Program-made: the position numbers and the translations under genes
Shown: in pieces, positions 1-8,930 of the stretch
Layout of the letters: every line of letters starts with the position of its first letter
How positions within the stretch are numbered: the stretch's first letter is position 1
From: Streptomyces sp. BK208
GTDB lineage: Bacteria > Actinomycetota > Actinomycetes > Streptomycetales > Streptomycetaceae
Length of the DNA stretch: 64,000 bases
Assembly (NCBI RefSeq): GCF_004364245.1
Contig: NZ_SOAV01000013.1
Span: 1-64,000 of the forward strand
Reading direction: 5' to 3'
Notes under the pieces: generated by a model
Databases searched by the model: none
The model's input: only the letters and a program-made list of their open reading frames with translations
What the model was told of the DNA's origin: nothing

Positions 1-371
1 TAGCGGGGGTGGAACCAGGTTCCGGCGTCGAGGCGGCGTAGTTCGTTCCAGGTGAAGTCGGAGACGCGGTAGCGGGGGCGGTCGGGGTAGAGGTCCTCGA
101 TGTCGGTGGTGCGTTCCATGGTGCAGTCGTGGAAGTTGACGAGTTTGCCGTCCTTGGTGCGTTGGACGTCGATCTCGACGTGGTCGGCGCGTTGGCGGAC
201 GGCGAGGTCGATGGCGGCGGCGGTGTTCTCGGGTGCCATGCCGGAGGAGCCGCGGTGGGCGATGACGTCGGGGCCGGTCGCGGCGTGCGCACCGGTCGAC
301 GACAACGCCAGCACCACACCGCTCAGCACCGCCACGGCCAGCCCGGCCGCCCTGCCGCTCGCGCGCCTCAC
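1..371 (-). CDS. Secreted glycerophosphodiester phosphodiesterase (N-terminal part, cut by window edge)
   Basis: Glycerophosphodiester phosphodiesterases (GDPD family) hydrolyse deacylated phospholipids to glycerol-3-phosphate and an alcohol. The first 123 codons are present. An Arg-rich start and hydrophobic stretch ending in AHA form a signal peptide for export. The mature part opens with the family hallmark AHRGSSGMAPENT, then VEIDVQRTKDG and the FHD motif with metal-binding and catalytic residues. The GTG start at 371 overlaps the TGA of the upstream GH89 gene (GTGA), so translation is probably coupled. The C-terminal half lies outside the window. The family call is firm; the substrate is not known. 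Confidence 0.9.
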   Translation of the reverse strand, partial: MRRASGRAAGLAVAVLSGVVLALSSTGAHAATGPDVIAHRGSSGMAPENTAAAIDLAVRQRADHVEIDVQRTKDGKLVNFHDCTMERTTDIEDLYPDRPRYRVSDFTWNELRRLDAGTWFHPR

Positions 372-2605
372 CGCGCCGTCCCCGACGCGGCCGGCCCCGA
401 GGGCGCCGCAGCGGGCAGGGCGTCGAGCACCGCCGCCGCCATGGTCACCGGGTCCCCCGAAGGCGCGACCGGACAGGGATCGTGCCGCTCGTTCCAGGCG
501 TTCTCCAGCCCGAACCAGTCGATGGCGGCCGGTGGCCGGCCGGTGACCAGCGCGGTGTCGAGGGAGTTCAGGAACTTCGTCCAGCGCACCGCGTAGAAGC
601 CGGAGACCAGCCCGGACCACTCCCGGTTGGCGTAGTCCCGCAAACCGCCCGCGTCACTGCCGGAACGGTGGCCCCAGGTGGTGAGGATGGACCGGGCGTC
701 GAACTCGGCGGCGGCCTTCTCCGCCGCGGTGCGTCCCCAGGACCTGGCGTCCTCGAGCCAGGGGCCGAGGAGGAAACGGGTGTCGGTGGCCAGCAGCCGG
801 TCCAGCAGAGTCATGTCACTCTTCCATTCTGCGGCCCCCGCGCGGAAGCGCGGCAGGTCACCGGTGTCGTAGGCGGCCTTGATCTCCGGCAGCAGGGAGC
901 GGCTGCGGTTGGCCAGCGCCTGGCGGGCCAGGTCGACCAGGTCGAAGCGGTAGGCGTCCGTCGTACGCGGCTCCGGCGCCACCTGAAGCAGCTCGGCCAG
1001 TGCCTCGCGCACCGCGGCCGGGTCGTACCGCATCGCGCCGGGACTCCAGCTGGCCGCCGAGGTGGCCGTCAGCCGGGGGCGGGCGGTGAAGAGGCTGTCC
1101 TGCGGCTCGCTCCAGGTGCCGGACGGCGTGCTGTACGGACCCGTGCGCAGCAGCTCCCAGGCCCGCGCCGCGTGCGGGTCGGGCCCGCCGTAGCGGCGTC
1201 GCGCGTACGCGGTGAACCACGCCGCATGGTCCACGGGGCCCGTACGCCAGGCCAGTTCGGTGAACAGCTCGTAGGCGACGGGATTGCCGCCGGTGCCCTC
1301 CGGCAGGTAGGCGATGCCCGACAGGGCGCTGCCGGGCTTGGTGCGCCACTGCTCGAAACGCTCGGCCCACACGGCGGTGTTGGCGCCGACGGTGGTGTGA
1401 CCGCCGAAGTTGGGGATGGTGCCGAACGCGTACGGCGCGCCGTGCCAGGTGGTCTCGCGGTCGAGGCCGTCGTAGCGGTCGGACAGGCCGTCGACGATGA
1501 GCAGCCTGCGCTTGTCGACGGCGTCGATGATCTGCGCCGACGGGTTGTTCTGCCAGCCGATGAGGGTCCACACGGCGCCGGGACGCGCGCTCTGGAGCGC
1601 GTTCATCACGGCCCGGGCGGCGTCCCCGACGGGCACGTTCCCCGGCCGGCCGCCCTCGTGCAGGAGGTCCATCTTGTACATCGCGGAGTCGCCGAACAGC
1701 TCACGCTGGTGGCGGTAGAAGGAGGCGGCGACCCTGGAGAACACCGTCGTGCGGGGGTCCAGCCAGTCGGGCCGCTCGAAGCCGACCCAGGTTCCCTGCG
1801 GGACGACCGTGCCGCCCGGGTTGCGCTCCGTGAAGCCCGGGGGGACGGTGCCGTAGTAGCCGGGCAGCACGGGCGTCATGCCGAGCTGACGCAGGCGGTT
1901 CGCGATCCTGCGGCCGAGTGCCGCCCGGTCCTCGATCAGCCGCTGGGACACGGGGCCGGCGAAGCCGGACATGTTCTGCATCAGCCACCAGGGCTGGTGC
2001 GCCGGACCGGGAATCCAGGCCCTGAGTTCCCCGGCCGAGTAGCCGAACTCCCGGAGCGTCGCGTAGTAGACGGCGTCGGCGCCCATCTGGACGAAGACCT
2101 CGTTCACGCCGTGCAGGGCGAGGAGATCGATCTGCTTCTCGTAGGAGGCCCAGTCGCGGTAGGCGCCGGAGTAGCCGTCGTCGGTGTCGTTGAGGGCGAA
2201 CCGGTGCGGCACCGAGGCCTGCCGGCGCACCGGGCCGTCGGGCGCGGGCAGGGTGCGCGGCAGCTTCGCCGTGCTGCGGCCGGGCCACCCGACGTCCACC
2301 TCTGCCGAGTACTTGAGGTACCAGTTGACTCCGCTGAGGAGCACGGCGGGGCTGGTCCCGGTGACCTGGACACGGCCGGCCCGGCCGGAGACGCCGAACC
2401 AGTCGCCGGAGGCGGGGCGGCCGACCGGGACCAGCGTGAACTGCGAGGCGTGCCGCGGCAGCAGCCGGGCGAGCGCCGCCCGGGCGGAGTGCGTGGAGAA
2501 CGCCGGCCTGTCGGGCGGAGCCGCCGCCGCGGGGGTGAGTGTGGTGGTGAGAAGGGCGAGGGCGATGGCTGCGCAGACGGCAGCCCAGGGTCTGAGGCTT
2601 CTCAC
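368..2605 (-). CDS. Secreted GH89 family protein (alpha-N-acetylglucosaminidase-like)
   Basis: 745 aa, exported by a signal peptide ending about residue 29 (TPAAAA). Layout matches GH89: N-terminal domain, then a barrel domain with NDTDDGYSGAYRDW, DLLHEGG (about residue 313) and NFGGH (about residue 398), then a helical C-terminal domain. GH89 enzymes remove terminal alpha-GlcNAc from glycans. HEGG matches the acid/base Glu region. The region where characterised members carry the nucleophile Glu (human LFAES) reads GLSDR here, so the specificity may differ. GTG 2605 is chosen over the longer frame because AGAGG lies just ahead and a promoter (2642-2670) falls inside the extension. The stop overlaps the GDPD start by 4 bp. 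Confidence 0.88.
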   Translation of the reverse strand: MRSLRPWAAVCAAIALALLTTTLTPAAAAPPDRPAFSTHSARAALARLLPRHASQFTLVPVGRPASGDWFGVSGRAGRVQVTGTSPAVLLSGVNWYLKYSAEVDVGWPGRSTAKLPRTLPAPDGPVRRQASVPHRFALNDTDDGYSGAYRDWASYEKQIDLLALHGVNEVFVQMGADAVYYATLREFGYSAGELRAWIPGPAHQPWWLMQNMSGFAGPVSQRLIEDRAALGRRIANRLRQLGMTPVLPGYYGTVPPGFTERNPGGTVVPQGTWVGFERPDWLDPRTTVFSRVAASFYRHQRELFGDSAMYKMDLLHEGGRPGNVPVGDAARAVMNALQSARPGAVWTLIGWQNNPSAQIIDAVDKRRLLIVDGLSDRYDGLDRETTWHGAPYAFGTIPNFGGHTTVGANTAVWAERFEQWRTKPGSALSGIAYLPEGTGGNPVAYELFTELAWRTGPVDHAAWFTAYARRRYGGPDPHAARAWELLRTGPYSTPSGTWSEPQDSLFTARPRLTATSAASWSPGAMRYDPAAVREALAELLQVAPEPRTTDAYRFDLVDLARQALANRSRSLLPEIKAAYDTGDLPRFRAGAAEWKSDMTLLDRLLATDTRFLLGPWLEDARSWGRTAAEKAAAEFDARSILTTWGHRSGSDAGGLRDYANREWSGLVSGFYAVRWTKFLNSLDTALVTGRPPAAIDWFGLENAWNERHDPCPVAPSGDPVTMAAAVLDALPAAAPSGPAASGTAR

Positions 2606-2641
2606 GGTCACCTCTGGGGAGTTGTCGAGGGGGTGTTGGTG

Positions 2642-2670
2642 AATATGGGGGCGGGCGAGCAACCAGTCAA
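2642..2670 (-). promoter_or_regulatory. Promoter of the GH89-GDPD operon
   Basis: On the minus strand TTGACT (2670-2665) and CATATT (2647-2642) are separated by 17 bp, a near-consensus housekeeping promoter. It would give a leader of about 30 nt before GTG 2605. Confidence 0.6.
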
Positions 2671-3056
2671 GGGAGCCCCGCCGTGCGCGGGTGGGTCTTC
2701 GGCCACCGCCCCCCGCCGGCTGACGGGGCCGACGCCGACGCGTCCGTACCGTGCGTGAAGGACTGGCCAAGCCGTCACGGAAGGTAGTGCCGGTGTCTCA
2801 GGCCGGGCGTCATGGGGTTCTCCCGCTGTCACGGCGACCGCGCCGGAGATCCCTGCGCTGCGTGACAAGGGGGCGAACGGACGATCGACCGAGAGGGGAA
2901 CCGGCAGGTCGGGCGACCGGACAAGGGACCCGCCGGTGTGTGCCGAGGACGCCTCCTGCGCACCGGCTCGGACGGCTCCGCCGTGCGGGTTCGGCCATTC
3001 GGGTCCATGCTGGAAGCCGGCCACGAAGCCCACAGACCGAGCCGCCGGGAGGTCCT
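2671..3056. other. Gene-free stretch between GH89 operon and small membrane protein
   Basis: The open frames here are Arg/Pro-rich GC-driven frames with no recognisable motif. Apart from the GH89 promoter at its left border and GGGAGG at 3047-3052 serving the next gene, I see nothing. Confidence 0.5.
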
Positions 3057-3203
3057 GTGATCCTGCTCGCGCTGCTCATACCGGTCGTGATGATGGCCTT
3101 CCTCTTCGCCGCGGACGCGCTCGAGGACCTGATCTTCCCGCCCCCGGCGGCCCCGGACGAAGAGGCTCCCGGTACCGACGTCGCTCGGACGACCACGCCC
3201 TGA
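3057..3203 (+). CDS. Small single-pass membrane protein (48 aa)
   Basis: A GTG start preceded by GGGAGG at good spacing encodes a 48-residue protein. It has one hydrophobic helix (about residues 1-19, ILLALLIPVVMMAFLFAA), then the acidic segment DALEDLIFPPP and a Pro/Glu-rich tail. Short proteins of this shape are common in streptomycetes, function unknown. No operon partner. The frame runs further upstream, but only this part has a ribosome binding site and protein-like composition. Confidence 0.65.
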   Translation: MILLALLIPVVMMAFLFAADALEDLIFPPPAAPDEEAPGTDVARTTTP

Positions 3204-3272
3204 GACGACCGGGCATGCCGGGAGGAGCGCCGGCACGCGTCGCCCGGTCACAAAGCCCGTGAGGCCGTGGAC

Positions 3273-3309
3273 CGGGCGACGCGCGCGGAGCGGGCGACGC
3301 GCGCGGGAG
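3273..3309. repeat. Tandem repeat, 18-19 bp, two copies
   Basis: CGGGCGACGCGCGCGGAG at 3273-3290 is followed directly by a near-identical copy with one extra G (3291-3309). It lies between the convergent small membrane protein and GH16 genes. Confidence 0.6.
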
Positions 3310-3341
3310 GCGCCGCCGGGGAGTGGCGCCGCCGTCGCTCG

Positions 3342-4199
3342 TCAGCCGCCGCTCGTGCTCACCTTCACCTCGTCGACCACCAGCTGCTGCGGGAAGGTGG
3401 TCGAACCGTCGGGGTCGCCCGGCCAGTAACCGCCGACCGCGAGGTTGAGGATGAGGAAGAACGGCTTGTCGAAGACCCACTCGTTGCCGTTGAGGTCGGC
3501 CGGCGTACGGGTCTGGTACGCCGTGCCGTCCACCGACCAAGTGATCTTGTCCGGCGCCCAGTCCACCGCGAAGGTGTGGAACGCGTCGGCGAACGCCTCA
3601 CCGTTCGGCAGCGTGTAGCCCGCGCCGATGCCGCCCGAGCCGGAGTAACCGGGGCCGTGGAGGGTGCCATGGACCGTCGACGGCTCGAATCCGACGTTCT
3701 CCATGACGTCTATCTCGCCCGAGTTCGGCCAGCCGACCTCGCCGATGTCCTGGCCCAGCATCCAGAACGCGGGCCAGATGCCCTGTCCGCGCGGGATCTT
3801 CATGCGGGCCTCGACGTGCCCGTAGGTCGCGGTGAACTTGCCGGAGGTGTTGAGCCGCGCCGAGGTGTACTCGCACGTGCCGTACCAGCACCGGTAGTTG
3901 CCCGGGTTCTCGCGGCGGGCCTCGATCACCAGGTGGCCCTGGCCGTCGAGCTTCGCGTTGTCGGTGCCCGGGGTGTAGTACTGCCGCTCGTGGTTGTTGA
4001 CGTTGTCACCGGTTTCGAGCTGCCACTTGGCGGAGTCGACGCCGGATCCGGCGGGTCCGTCGAAGGTGTCGGAGAACGTCACCGCCGCGGCGGACGCCGG
4101 CCGGTGTTCCGCCTGGGCGGGGGTCACCGCGGCGGCCGCGACGAGGGTGGCGGACAGGGTGGCGAGCAGACAACCGCGAAGCAGTCCTGGGGAGGTCAT
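3342..4199 (-). CDS. Secreted GH16 beta-glucanase
   Basis: 285 aa with a signal peptide (about residues 1-30, ending TPAQA) and one GH16 domain. The catalytic signature GEIDVMENVG holds nucleophile Glu, helper Asp and acid/base Glu; WPAFWMLG and the C-terminal LNLAVGGYWPG are typical of laminarinase-type GH16 (endo-1,3(4)-beta-glucanases). No carbohydrate-binding module. ATG 4199 is preceded by AAGGGAGA. It lies 92 bp downstream of the GH64 beta-1,3-glucanase on the same strand, so both may share a transcript and attack the same fungal or algal glucan. Confidence 0.93.
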   Translation of the reverse strand: MTSPGLLRGCLLATLSATLVAAAAVTPAQAEHRPASAAAVTFSDTFDGPAGSGVDSAKWQLETGDNVNNHERQYYTPGTDNAKLDGQGHLVIEARRENPGNYRCWYGTCEYTSARLNTSGKFTATYGHVEARMKIPRGQGIWPAFWMLGQDIGEVGWPNSGEIDVMENVGFEPSTVHGTLHGPGYSGSGGIGAGYTLPNGEAFADAFHTFAVDWAPDKITWSVDGTAYQTRTPADLNGNEWVFDKPFFLILNLAVGGYWPGDPDGSTTFPQQLVVDEVKVSTSGG

Positions 4200-4291
4200 G
4201 TCTCTCCCTTTCGTGGGCCCGCTCCCACGGTGGGGGAGCGGGCGCCGAGGTGGGGGGAAGGGGGGTACGGCGCGGGTGGGGCCGGCCGGGG

Positions 4292-5485
4292 TCATTCGAA
4301 GGACTCGAGCGTGATCGCCGCGTCCCGGGGGTCGCCGTCGTGCACCAGCGACTCGTGGTTGCCGACGTCGTCGAAGGCGAAGGCGTACGCCTGACCGTCC
4401 CGCATCTGCGCGTGGATCAGACGGGCGTAGTGGTTGGTGACGTCGTCCTGGTAGAAGCCGGAGGCGTCGGCGTCCGGCTGCTCGGGGTTGACGAGCAGCG
4501 TGGAGCGGTTGTACGCGGCGCACAGGGTACGCGAAATGGGGCCGCGCACCTGGTCGTTGGGGGCGTCGAGCTTGTTGTAGCAGCCGAAGACCGAGTCGGA
4601 GTCGGGTTTCTCGAACGAGGTCACCACCGCGCCGCTGCCGTCGGTGAAGTCCATCCTGTCGCCGTTGACCCGGCCGAAGAACTTCGTGTCCGGCTGCTCC
4701 TTGAACGGCGTCACCGTGAGCGTCTCGCCGGCGTACTTGGACCAGACCCGGTCGATGTAGTCGTCCATCACGCCGGTGGGCAGGTCGCCGGAGCCGACGC
4801 CGTGCCCGGGTGCCAGGACGCGCAGGGGCGAGCCGTCGGCGCGGGTCTGCACCAGGCCTTCCCAGCCGCCGCCCTGCTGCACGAGACCGTCGGCGACCGC
4901 CTTGTACCCGCCGGGCTTGAGCGATCCCGTCTGCTTCGCCGAGCCGTCGCCCGCGGTCAGGCCGACGGAGTAGGGCGCCGAGAACATGTCCACCTGCGTG
5001 GAGTTGATCCACAGGCCGGAGTCGTTCAGCGTGTACTCGGTCCAGTTGAACAGCGTGTCGTGGTTGGGGTCGGCGGCGTTCTGCACCGCGGGCTGGACGA
5101 GGCCGCCCTCGGCGAGCCGGAAGTCGAGCTTCTCGCCGTACGAGAAGTAGACCCGTCCCGAGAACTTCGGAAGCTGAACGGTCTTTGACCCGCCGTTTGC
5201 GGGGCCGGTGAACGAGGCGTCGGGTGCCGGGACCGGCGGGGCGCCCCCGGCGGGCCAGGCGTGGAAGGCGCCGCTCTCGTCGGCGTAACCCTGCCGGCCC
5301 GAGGCGAGTTCGGTGCCGATCACGTACACGTAGACCTGTTCGCCGCTGCCCGAGTCGTTCTTCAGGGTGAGCGGGATGGTGTCCGGTACCGCCGAAGCCG
5401 GTTCGGCCGGCCCGACGACGACGGCGACGGCGCCGATCGACGCCGCGACGGCCAGGGACGCCGTCAGCTTGCGTGGGGAAAGCAC
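4292..5485 (-). CDS. Secreted GH64 beta-1,3-glucanase
   Basis: 397 aa with a signal peptide (about residues 1-32, ending EPASA) and a single GH64 domain. Family-typical stretches include IPLTLKNDSGSGEQVYVYVIG, GRVYFSYGEKLDFRL, MDDYIDRVWSKYAG and FGCYNKLDAPND. GH64 enzymes release laminaripentaose-sized oligomers from beta-1,3-glucan. GTG start with AAGGAGGA just upstream. Divergent from the GH43 gene; the intergenic region carries CTAG-centred palindromes. Length and the lack of added modules fit the catalytic core alone. Confidence 0.92.
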   Translation of the reverse strand: MLSPRKLTASLAVAASIGAVAVVVGPAEPASAVPDTIPLTLKNDSGSGEQVYVYVIGTELASGRQGYADESGAFHAWPAGGAPPVPAPDASFTGPANGGSKTVQLPKFSGRVYFSYGEKLDFRLAEGGLVQPAVQNAADPNHDTLFNWTEYTLNDSGLWINSTQVDMFSAPYSVGLTAGDGSAKQTGSLKPGGYKAVADGLVQQGGGWEGLVQTRADGSPLRVLAPGHGVGSGDLPTGVMDDYIDRVWSKYAGETLTVTPFKEQPDTKFFGRVNGDRMDFTDGSGAVVTSFEKPDSDSVFGCYNKLDAPNDQVRGPISRTLCAAYNRSTLLVNPEQPDADASGFYQDDVTNHYARLIHAQMRDGQAYAFAFDDVGNHESLVHDGDPRDAAITLESFE

Positions 5486-5537
5486 ACGGTCCTCCTTGGT
5501 GTGGGGGACTTGCAGCGTTGTAGTCCTTCCCTGTGCA

Positions 5538-5551
5538 TGTCAACTAGTTGA
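5538..5551 (-). promoter_or_regulatory. Palindromic operator with -35-like box upstream of GH64
   Basis: TCAACTAGTTGA (5540-5551) is a perfect 12-bp palindrome overlapping TTGACA on the minus strand (5543-5538). TACAAC follows at a short 15-bp spacing as a possible -10. Likely a repressor site for the GH64/GH16 unit; the regulator is not identified. Confidence 0.45.
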
Positions 5552-5654
5552 ACGAGATCAATCGGAAGAAGCCCCTCCAGGTTCGGAAGGTGAAGCAGGG
5601 GGAAGACGGCGCCTGCCGATTGCCGTGCGTGCGGGGAGCGTTGCGGTGGGTTCA

Positions 5655-5675
5655 TTGACATGTCCGCCACTAGTG
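5655..5675 (+). promoter_or_regulatory. -35-like box and CTAG-centred palindrome upstream of GH43
   Basis: TTGACA (5655-5660) is followed by the perfect 8-bp palindrome CACTAGTG (5668-5675). It shares TTGACATG and the CTAG centre with the site at 5538-5551. No convincing -10 is visible. Confidence 0.35.
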
Positions 5676-5738
5676 ACGACCCTGGATCCGTTGCCTACTT
5701 CCATCGATGTACACCACGGCCCGTGGAAGCGGAGGGAC

Positions 5739-6839
5739 ATGCCGCGCCTGTCTGCAAGCCCACCGACCGGGACCGGGAAGCGCCTGCGCGGTGCCGTCGC
5801 CGCCCTGCTGTCCGGCGTTCTCGTCGCCCTTCTGCTCGTGGTGTCCTCGGCCGGGCCCGCGCAGGCGGACCGGACCGGCCTGCGGGCCGCCGACCCGAGC
5901 GTGATCCGGGTCGGTTCCACCTACGTCTCGGTGCAGTCCACCGGGGGCGGCATCGCCGTGCGCCGGGCCGCGTCCACGGCCGCCCTGGCGGCGGCGCCCG
6001 CCCGGCAGGTCTGGTCGGACACCCGTGGCCACGGCGAGGTGTGGGCCCCCGAGATCGTGCGGGACGGCGGCCGCTACTACATCTACTTCTCGGCCGGCCG
6101 CGGAGCCGCCCACCGGATGTACGTGATCAGCTCCGCCGCCGCGGACAGCGGATACACGGCCGAGACGAAACTGGCGCTGCCGGACGACAAGTGGGCCATC
6201 GACGGCACCCTGTTCACCTTCGAGGGGCAGCGGTGGTTCGTCTGGTCGGGCTGGGCCGGCGACACCAACGTCGAACAGAACCTCTACGTCGCGCGGATGA
6301 ACAGCCCGACGGCGCCGACCGGCGCGCGGTACGTCATCTCGCAGCCGCGCGAGAGCTGGGAGCGGGTGGTCGGCGACCCGTTCGTCAACGAGGGCCCCGA
6401 GCCGGTCGAGGACCCGGACGGCCGGCTGCACATCGCCTACTCGGCCAACGGCAGTTGGAGCGACCAGTACTGCCTGGCCGACCTGAGGCTGCGGGCCGGC
6501 GGCGACCCGACGTACGTGTGGGACTGGTACAAGTCCAACGGCTGCCTGTTCGGGTCCCACCGCGAGACGATGATGTCCGGCTGGGACGTCACCCTGCACG
6601 TCGAGGGTCCCGGCCACCACAGCTTCGTCCTGCTCGACGGAGACATCGCCACGAGTCCGCCCGCCGGCCCGAGGTTCCCGCTGATGTTCCACGCCGTCGC
6701 CAAGGGGACGCCGTACGCGTGGGAGAACCGGTACTGGTACACCGGCACCTTCTGCTGGTGGGGCGGGACCACCTACAGCCGTGCCGGCGTCCCCGGTCCC
6801 GCCAGCGACACCGGCTGGAGCCTGAAGTACTTCGAGTAG
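5739..6839 (+). CDS. Secreted GH43-like glycosidase
   Basis: 366 aa with a signal peptide (hydrophobic core about residues 17-38, ending AQA). The five-bladed fold motifs of GH43 are visible: ADPSVIRVG (base Asp), WAPEIV, KWAIDGTLF (pKa-tuning Asp) and NEGPEPVED (candidate acid Glu). GH43 members remove arabinofuranose or xylose units; the exact linkage cannot be read. ATG 5739 follows GGAGGG closely. The GH9 lipoprotein gene begins 132 bp downstream on the same strand. No binding module. Confidence 0.82.
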   Translation: MPRLSASPPTGTGKRLRGAVAALLSGVLVALLLVVSSAGPAQADRTGLRAADPSVIRVGSTYVSVQSTGGGIAVRRAASTAALAAAPARQVWSDTRGHGEVWAPEIVRDGGRYYIYFSAGRGAAHRMYVISSAAADSGYTAETKLALPDDKWAIDGTLFTFEGQRWFVWSGWAGDTNVEQNLYVARMNSPTAPTGARYVISQPRESWERVVGDPFVNEGPEPVEDPDGRLHIAYSANGSWSDQYCLADLRLRAGGDPTYVWDWYKSNGCLFGSHRETMMSGWDVTLHVEGPGHHSFVLLDGDIATSPPAGPRFPLMFHAVAKGTPYAWENRYWYTGTFCWWGGTTYSRAGVPGPASDTGWSLKYFE

Positions 6840-6971
6840 GACCGTGCCGGCGGCGACGCCGGGGAGCCGAAGGGCCCGGGCCGGTACCGCACAAACGTCC
6901 ACGTCGCAGGGGTGCCCCCGGTCGGCACCTCGGCCCGCGCCGAGGTGGTGCCGTCGACCAGACTGTCCGCC

Positions 6972-8876
6972 ATGAACCGCTTCCTCTCGCCCCCGGCCCG
7001 CACCGCATCGGCCGTGACCGCTTCCGTCCTGGCGGCCTGTTGCCTCACCGCGTGCTCCGGGGACCGGGAGGAGGTGCCGGCGGTCATCCGCGTCAACCAG
7101 GTCGGATACGCGGCCGACGAGCAGAAGTACGCCTACGTCATGGGGGACCGGGACGCCTTGGCCGACGCCGGGTTCGAGGTCCTGGACGAGCACGGCGACA
7201 CGGCAGGGCACGGCAGCCTCGGCCCCTCCCTCGGCGGCTGGAACGGCAGGTACACCGCCGTGCGCGGCGTCGACCTCTCCTCGCTGCACCGCACCGGCAC
7301 CTACCGGCTGCGCCTGACCGGTGCGGACGGCGGCCCCGAGGTCCGCTTCCGGGTGGCGCCGGCCCGGCGGTTGCTGGATCCGCTGCGCGCGGACACCGTC
7401 CGCTTCTTCGGCACCCAGCGGGACGGCGAGGACGTCCTGACCGCCGAGACCGGGCGGGAGCCCTCGCACCTGACCGACCGGCGGGCCCGCGTCTACGAGC
7501 CGCCGCCGGCCGGTGCGTCGGCCGATCCGGCGACGGCCGGACCCGGGCTGAACGAGGTCGGCGGGCCCGTGGACGTCTCGGGCGGCTGGTTCGACGCGGG
7601 CGACTTCCTGAAGTTCACGCACACGGCGTCCTACGTGGTCGCGCAGATGCTGAGCGCCGTGCGCGACACGCCGTCGGTGCCCGGGCTGCGGGAGGAGGCA
7701 CGGCACGGGCTGAGCTGGCTGGACAGGATGTGGGACGGGAAGACGGGCACGCTCCACGCCCAGGTGGGGCTCGGCTCCGGCGGCAAGGAGGCCCGCGGCG
7801 ACCACGACGTGTGGCGGCTGCCGGAGGAGGACGACCGGCTCACCGTGCGGCCGGGGGACCCGGACTACCTGCTCAAGTACCGGCCCGTCTTCCGCGCCAA
7901 CGAGCCCGGCGAGCCCATCAGCCCCAACCTCGCGGGCCGGGTGAGCGCGGCCTTCGCTCTCGCCGCGCAGACCGAGGCGGCGGACGACCCGGCGCAGGCC
8001 CGCGCGTGGCTGGACAAGGCGGCCGCGGTCTACGCCCGGGCGGACACCGAGCCGGACGGGGGAGACCTGGTCACCACCACGCCCCCGGACTACTACCAGG
8101 AGCACACCTGGCGCGACGACCTGGAGTGGGCGGCCGTCGAACTCGCCCGCGGCGCGGACGCCCTGGGCGACGCACGCTCGGCACGGTGGAGCGGCGAGGC
8201 GGCCAACTGGGCCCGCGCGGCCCTGCGGGAGGAAGACGGCGGCACCCTGGGCCCCGCCGACGTCAGCGCCCTCGCACACGCCGACGTGCTCACCGCGGCG
8301 GACCCCGACGCGGGCCTCGCCGCCGACCTCCGGGCGGAACTGAGGCGGCAGGTGGAGACGGGGAGGAAGCGCGCGGCCGCGGACCCGTTCCGGTCGGGCG
8401 TCATACCCGGTGACTTCGACGCGGTGCCGAACACCTTCGGCCTGCTCGCGACCGCCGAGCTGTACGCCCGCGTCACCGGGGACCACCGGTACGACGACTT
8501 CGCCGCGCGGCAACGGGCCTGGGTCTTCGGGGCCAACGCCTGGGGGACCAGCTTCGTCGTGGGCGCGGGCGACCTCTACCCGCACTGCCTCCAGCACCAG
8601 GTCGCCAATCTGGCCATGAGCCGCACCGGCCGCGGCGACATCCTGCGCGGCGCCGTCGTCAACGGTCCCAACGACGCGGCGCTGCTGAAGGAACGGGACA
8701 CCTTCGACGGGGCCCGCGCCTGCTCCCACGCTCCGGACGGCACGGCGTGGGCGGAGTTCGACGGCCACGGCGCCGGGTACGTCGACGACGTCCGGGCCTG
8801 GCAGACGGTGGAGCCGGCCGACGACTTCACCTCGACGGCCCTGTACGCGCTCTCCCTCACCGTCGGGCGGCCCTGA
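6972..8876 (+). CDS. GH9 cellulase-like lipoprotein
   Basis: 634 aa. The N-terminus carries a lipobox (CLTACSGD), so the protein is predicted to be membrane-anchored. An Ig-like CelD_N domain follows (about 40-130, VIRVNQVGYAADEQKYAYV), then the (alpha/alpha)6 GH9 domain. GGWFDAGDFLKFTHT holds the catalytic Asp pair, and TVEPADDFTSTALYAL near the C-terminus carries the acid Glu. GH9 enzymes cleave beta-1,4-glucan or process gluco-oligosaccharides. ATG 6972 precedes the lipoprotein signal although its ribosome site is weak. No CBM, so a role on soluble oligomers is plausible (inference). Confidence 0.87.
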   Translation: MNRFLSPPARTASAVTASVLAACCLTACSGDREEVPAVIRVNQVGYAADEQKYAYVMGDRDALADAGFEVLDEHGDTAGHGSLGPSLGGWNGRYTAVRGVDLSSLHRTGTYRLRLTGADGGPEVRFRVAPARRLLDPLRADTVRFFGTQRDGEDVLTAETGREPSHLTDRRARVYEPPPAGASADPATAGPGLNEVGGPVDVSGGWFDAGDFLKFTHTASYVVAQMLSAVRDTPSVPGLREEARHGLSWLDRMWDGKTGTLHAQVGLGSGGKEARGDHDVWRLPEEDDRLTVRPGDPDYLLKYRPVFRANEPGEPISPNLAGRVSAAFALAAQTEAADDPAQARAWLDKAAAVYARADTEPDGGDLVTTTPPDYYQEHTWRDDLEWAAVELARGADALGDARSARWSGEAANWARAALREEDGGTLGPADVSALAHADVLTAADPDAGLAADLRAELRRQVETGRKRAAADPFRSGVIPGDFDAVPNTFGLLATAELYARVTGDHRYDDFAARQRAWVFGANAWGTSFVVGAGDLYPHCLQHQVANLAMSRTGRGDILRGAVVNGPNDAALLKERDTFDGARACSHAPDGTAWAEFDGHGAGYVDDVRAWQTVEPADDFTSTALYALSLTVGRP

Positions 8877-8930
8877 CGCGAAGGGCGGGTTGCCGCGGAG
8901 GCCGGGCCGCGGGTCGGGCCCCGTGGCGGG

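Noticed and set aside
482..2758. Plus-strand open frame of 758 codons opposite GH89
   Set aside because: Arg/Gly/Val-rich composition without domains; it is the antisense shadow of the GH89 gene in high-GC DNA.
5670..8768. Minus-strand open frame of 1032 codons opposite GH43 and GH9
   Set aside because: Spans two genes and a gap, has no motif, and the plus-strand genes show signal peptides and catalytic residues.
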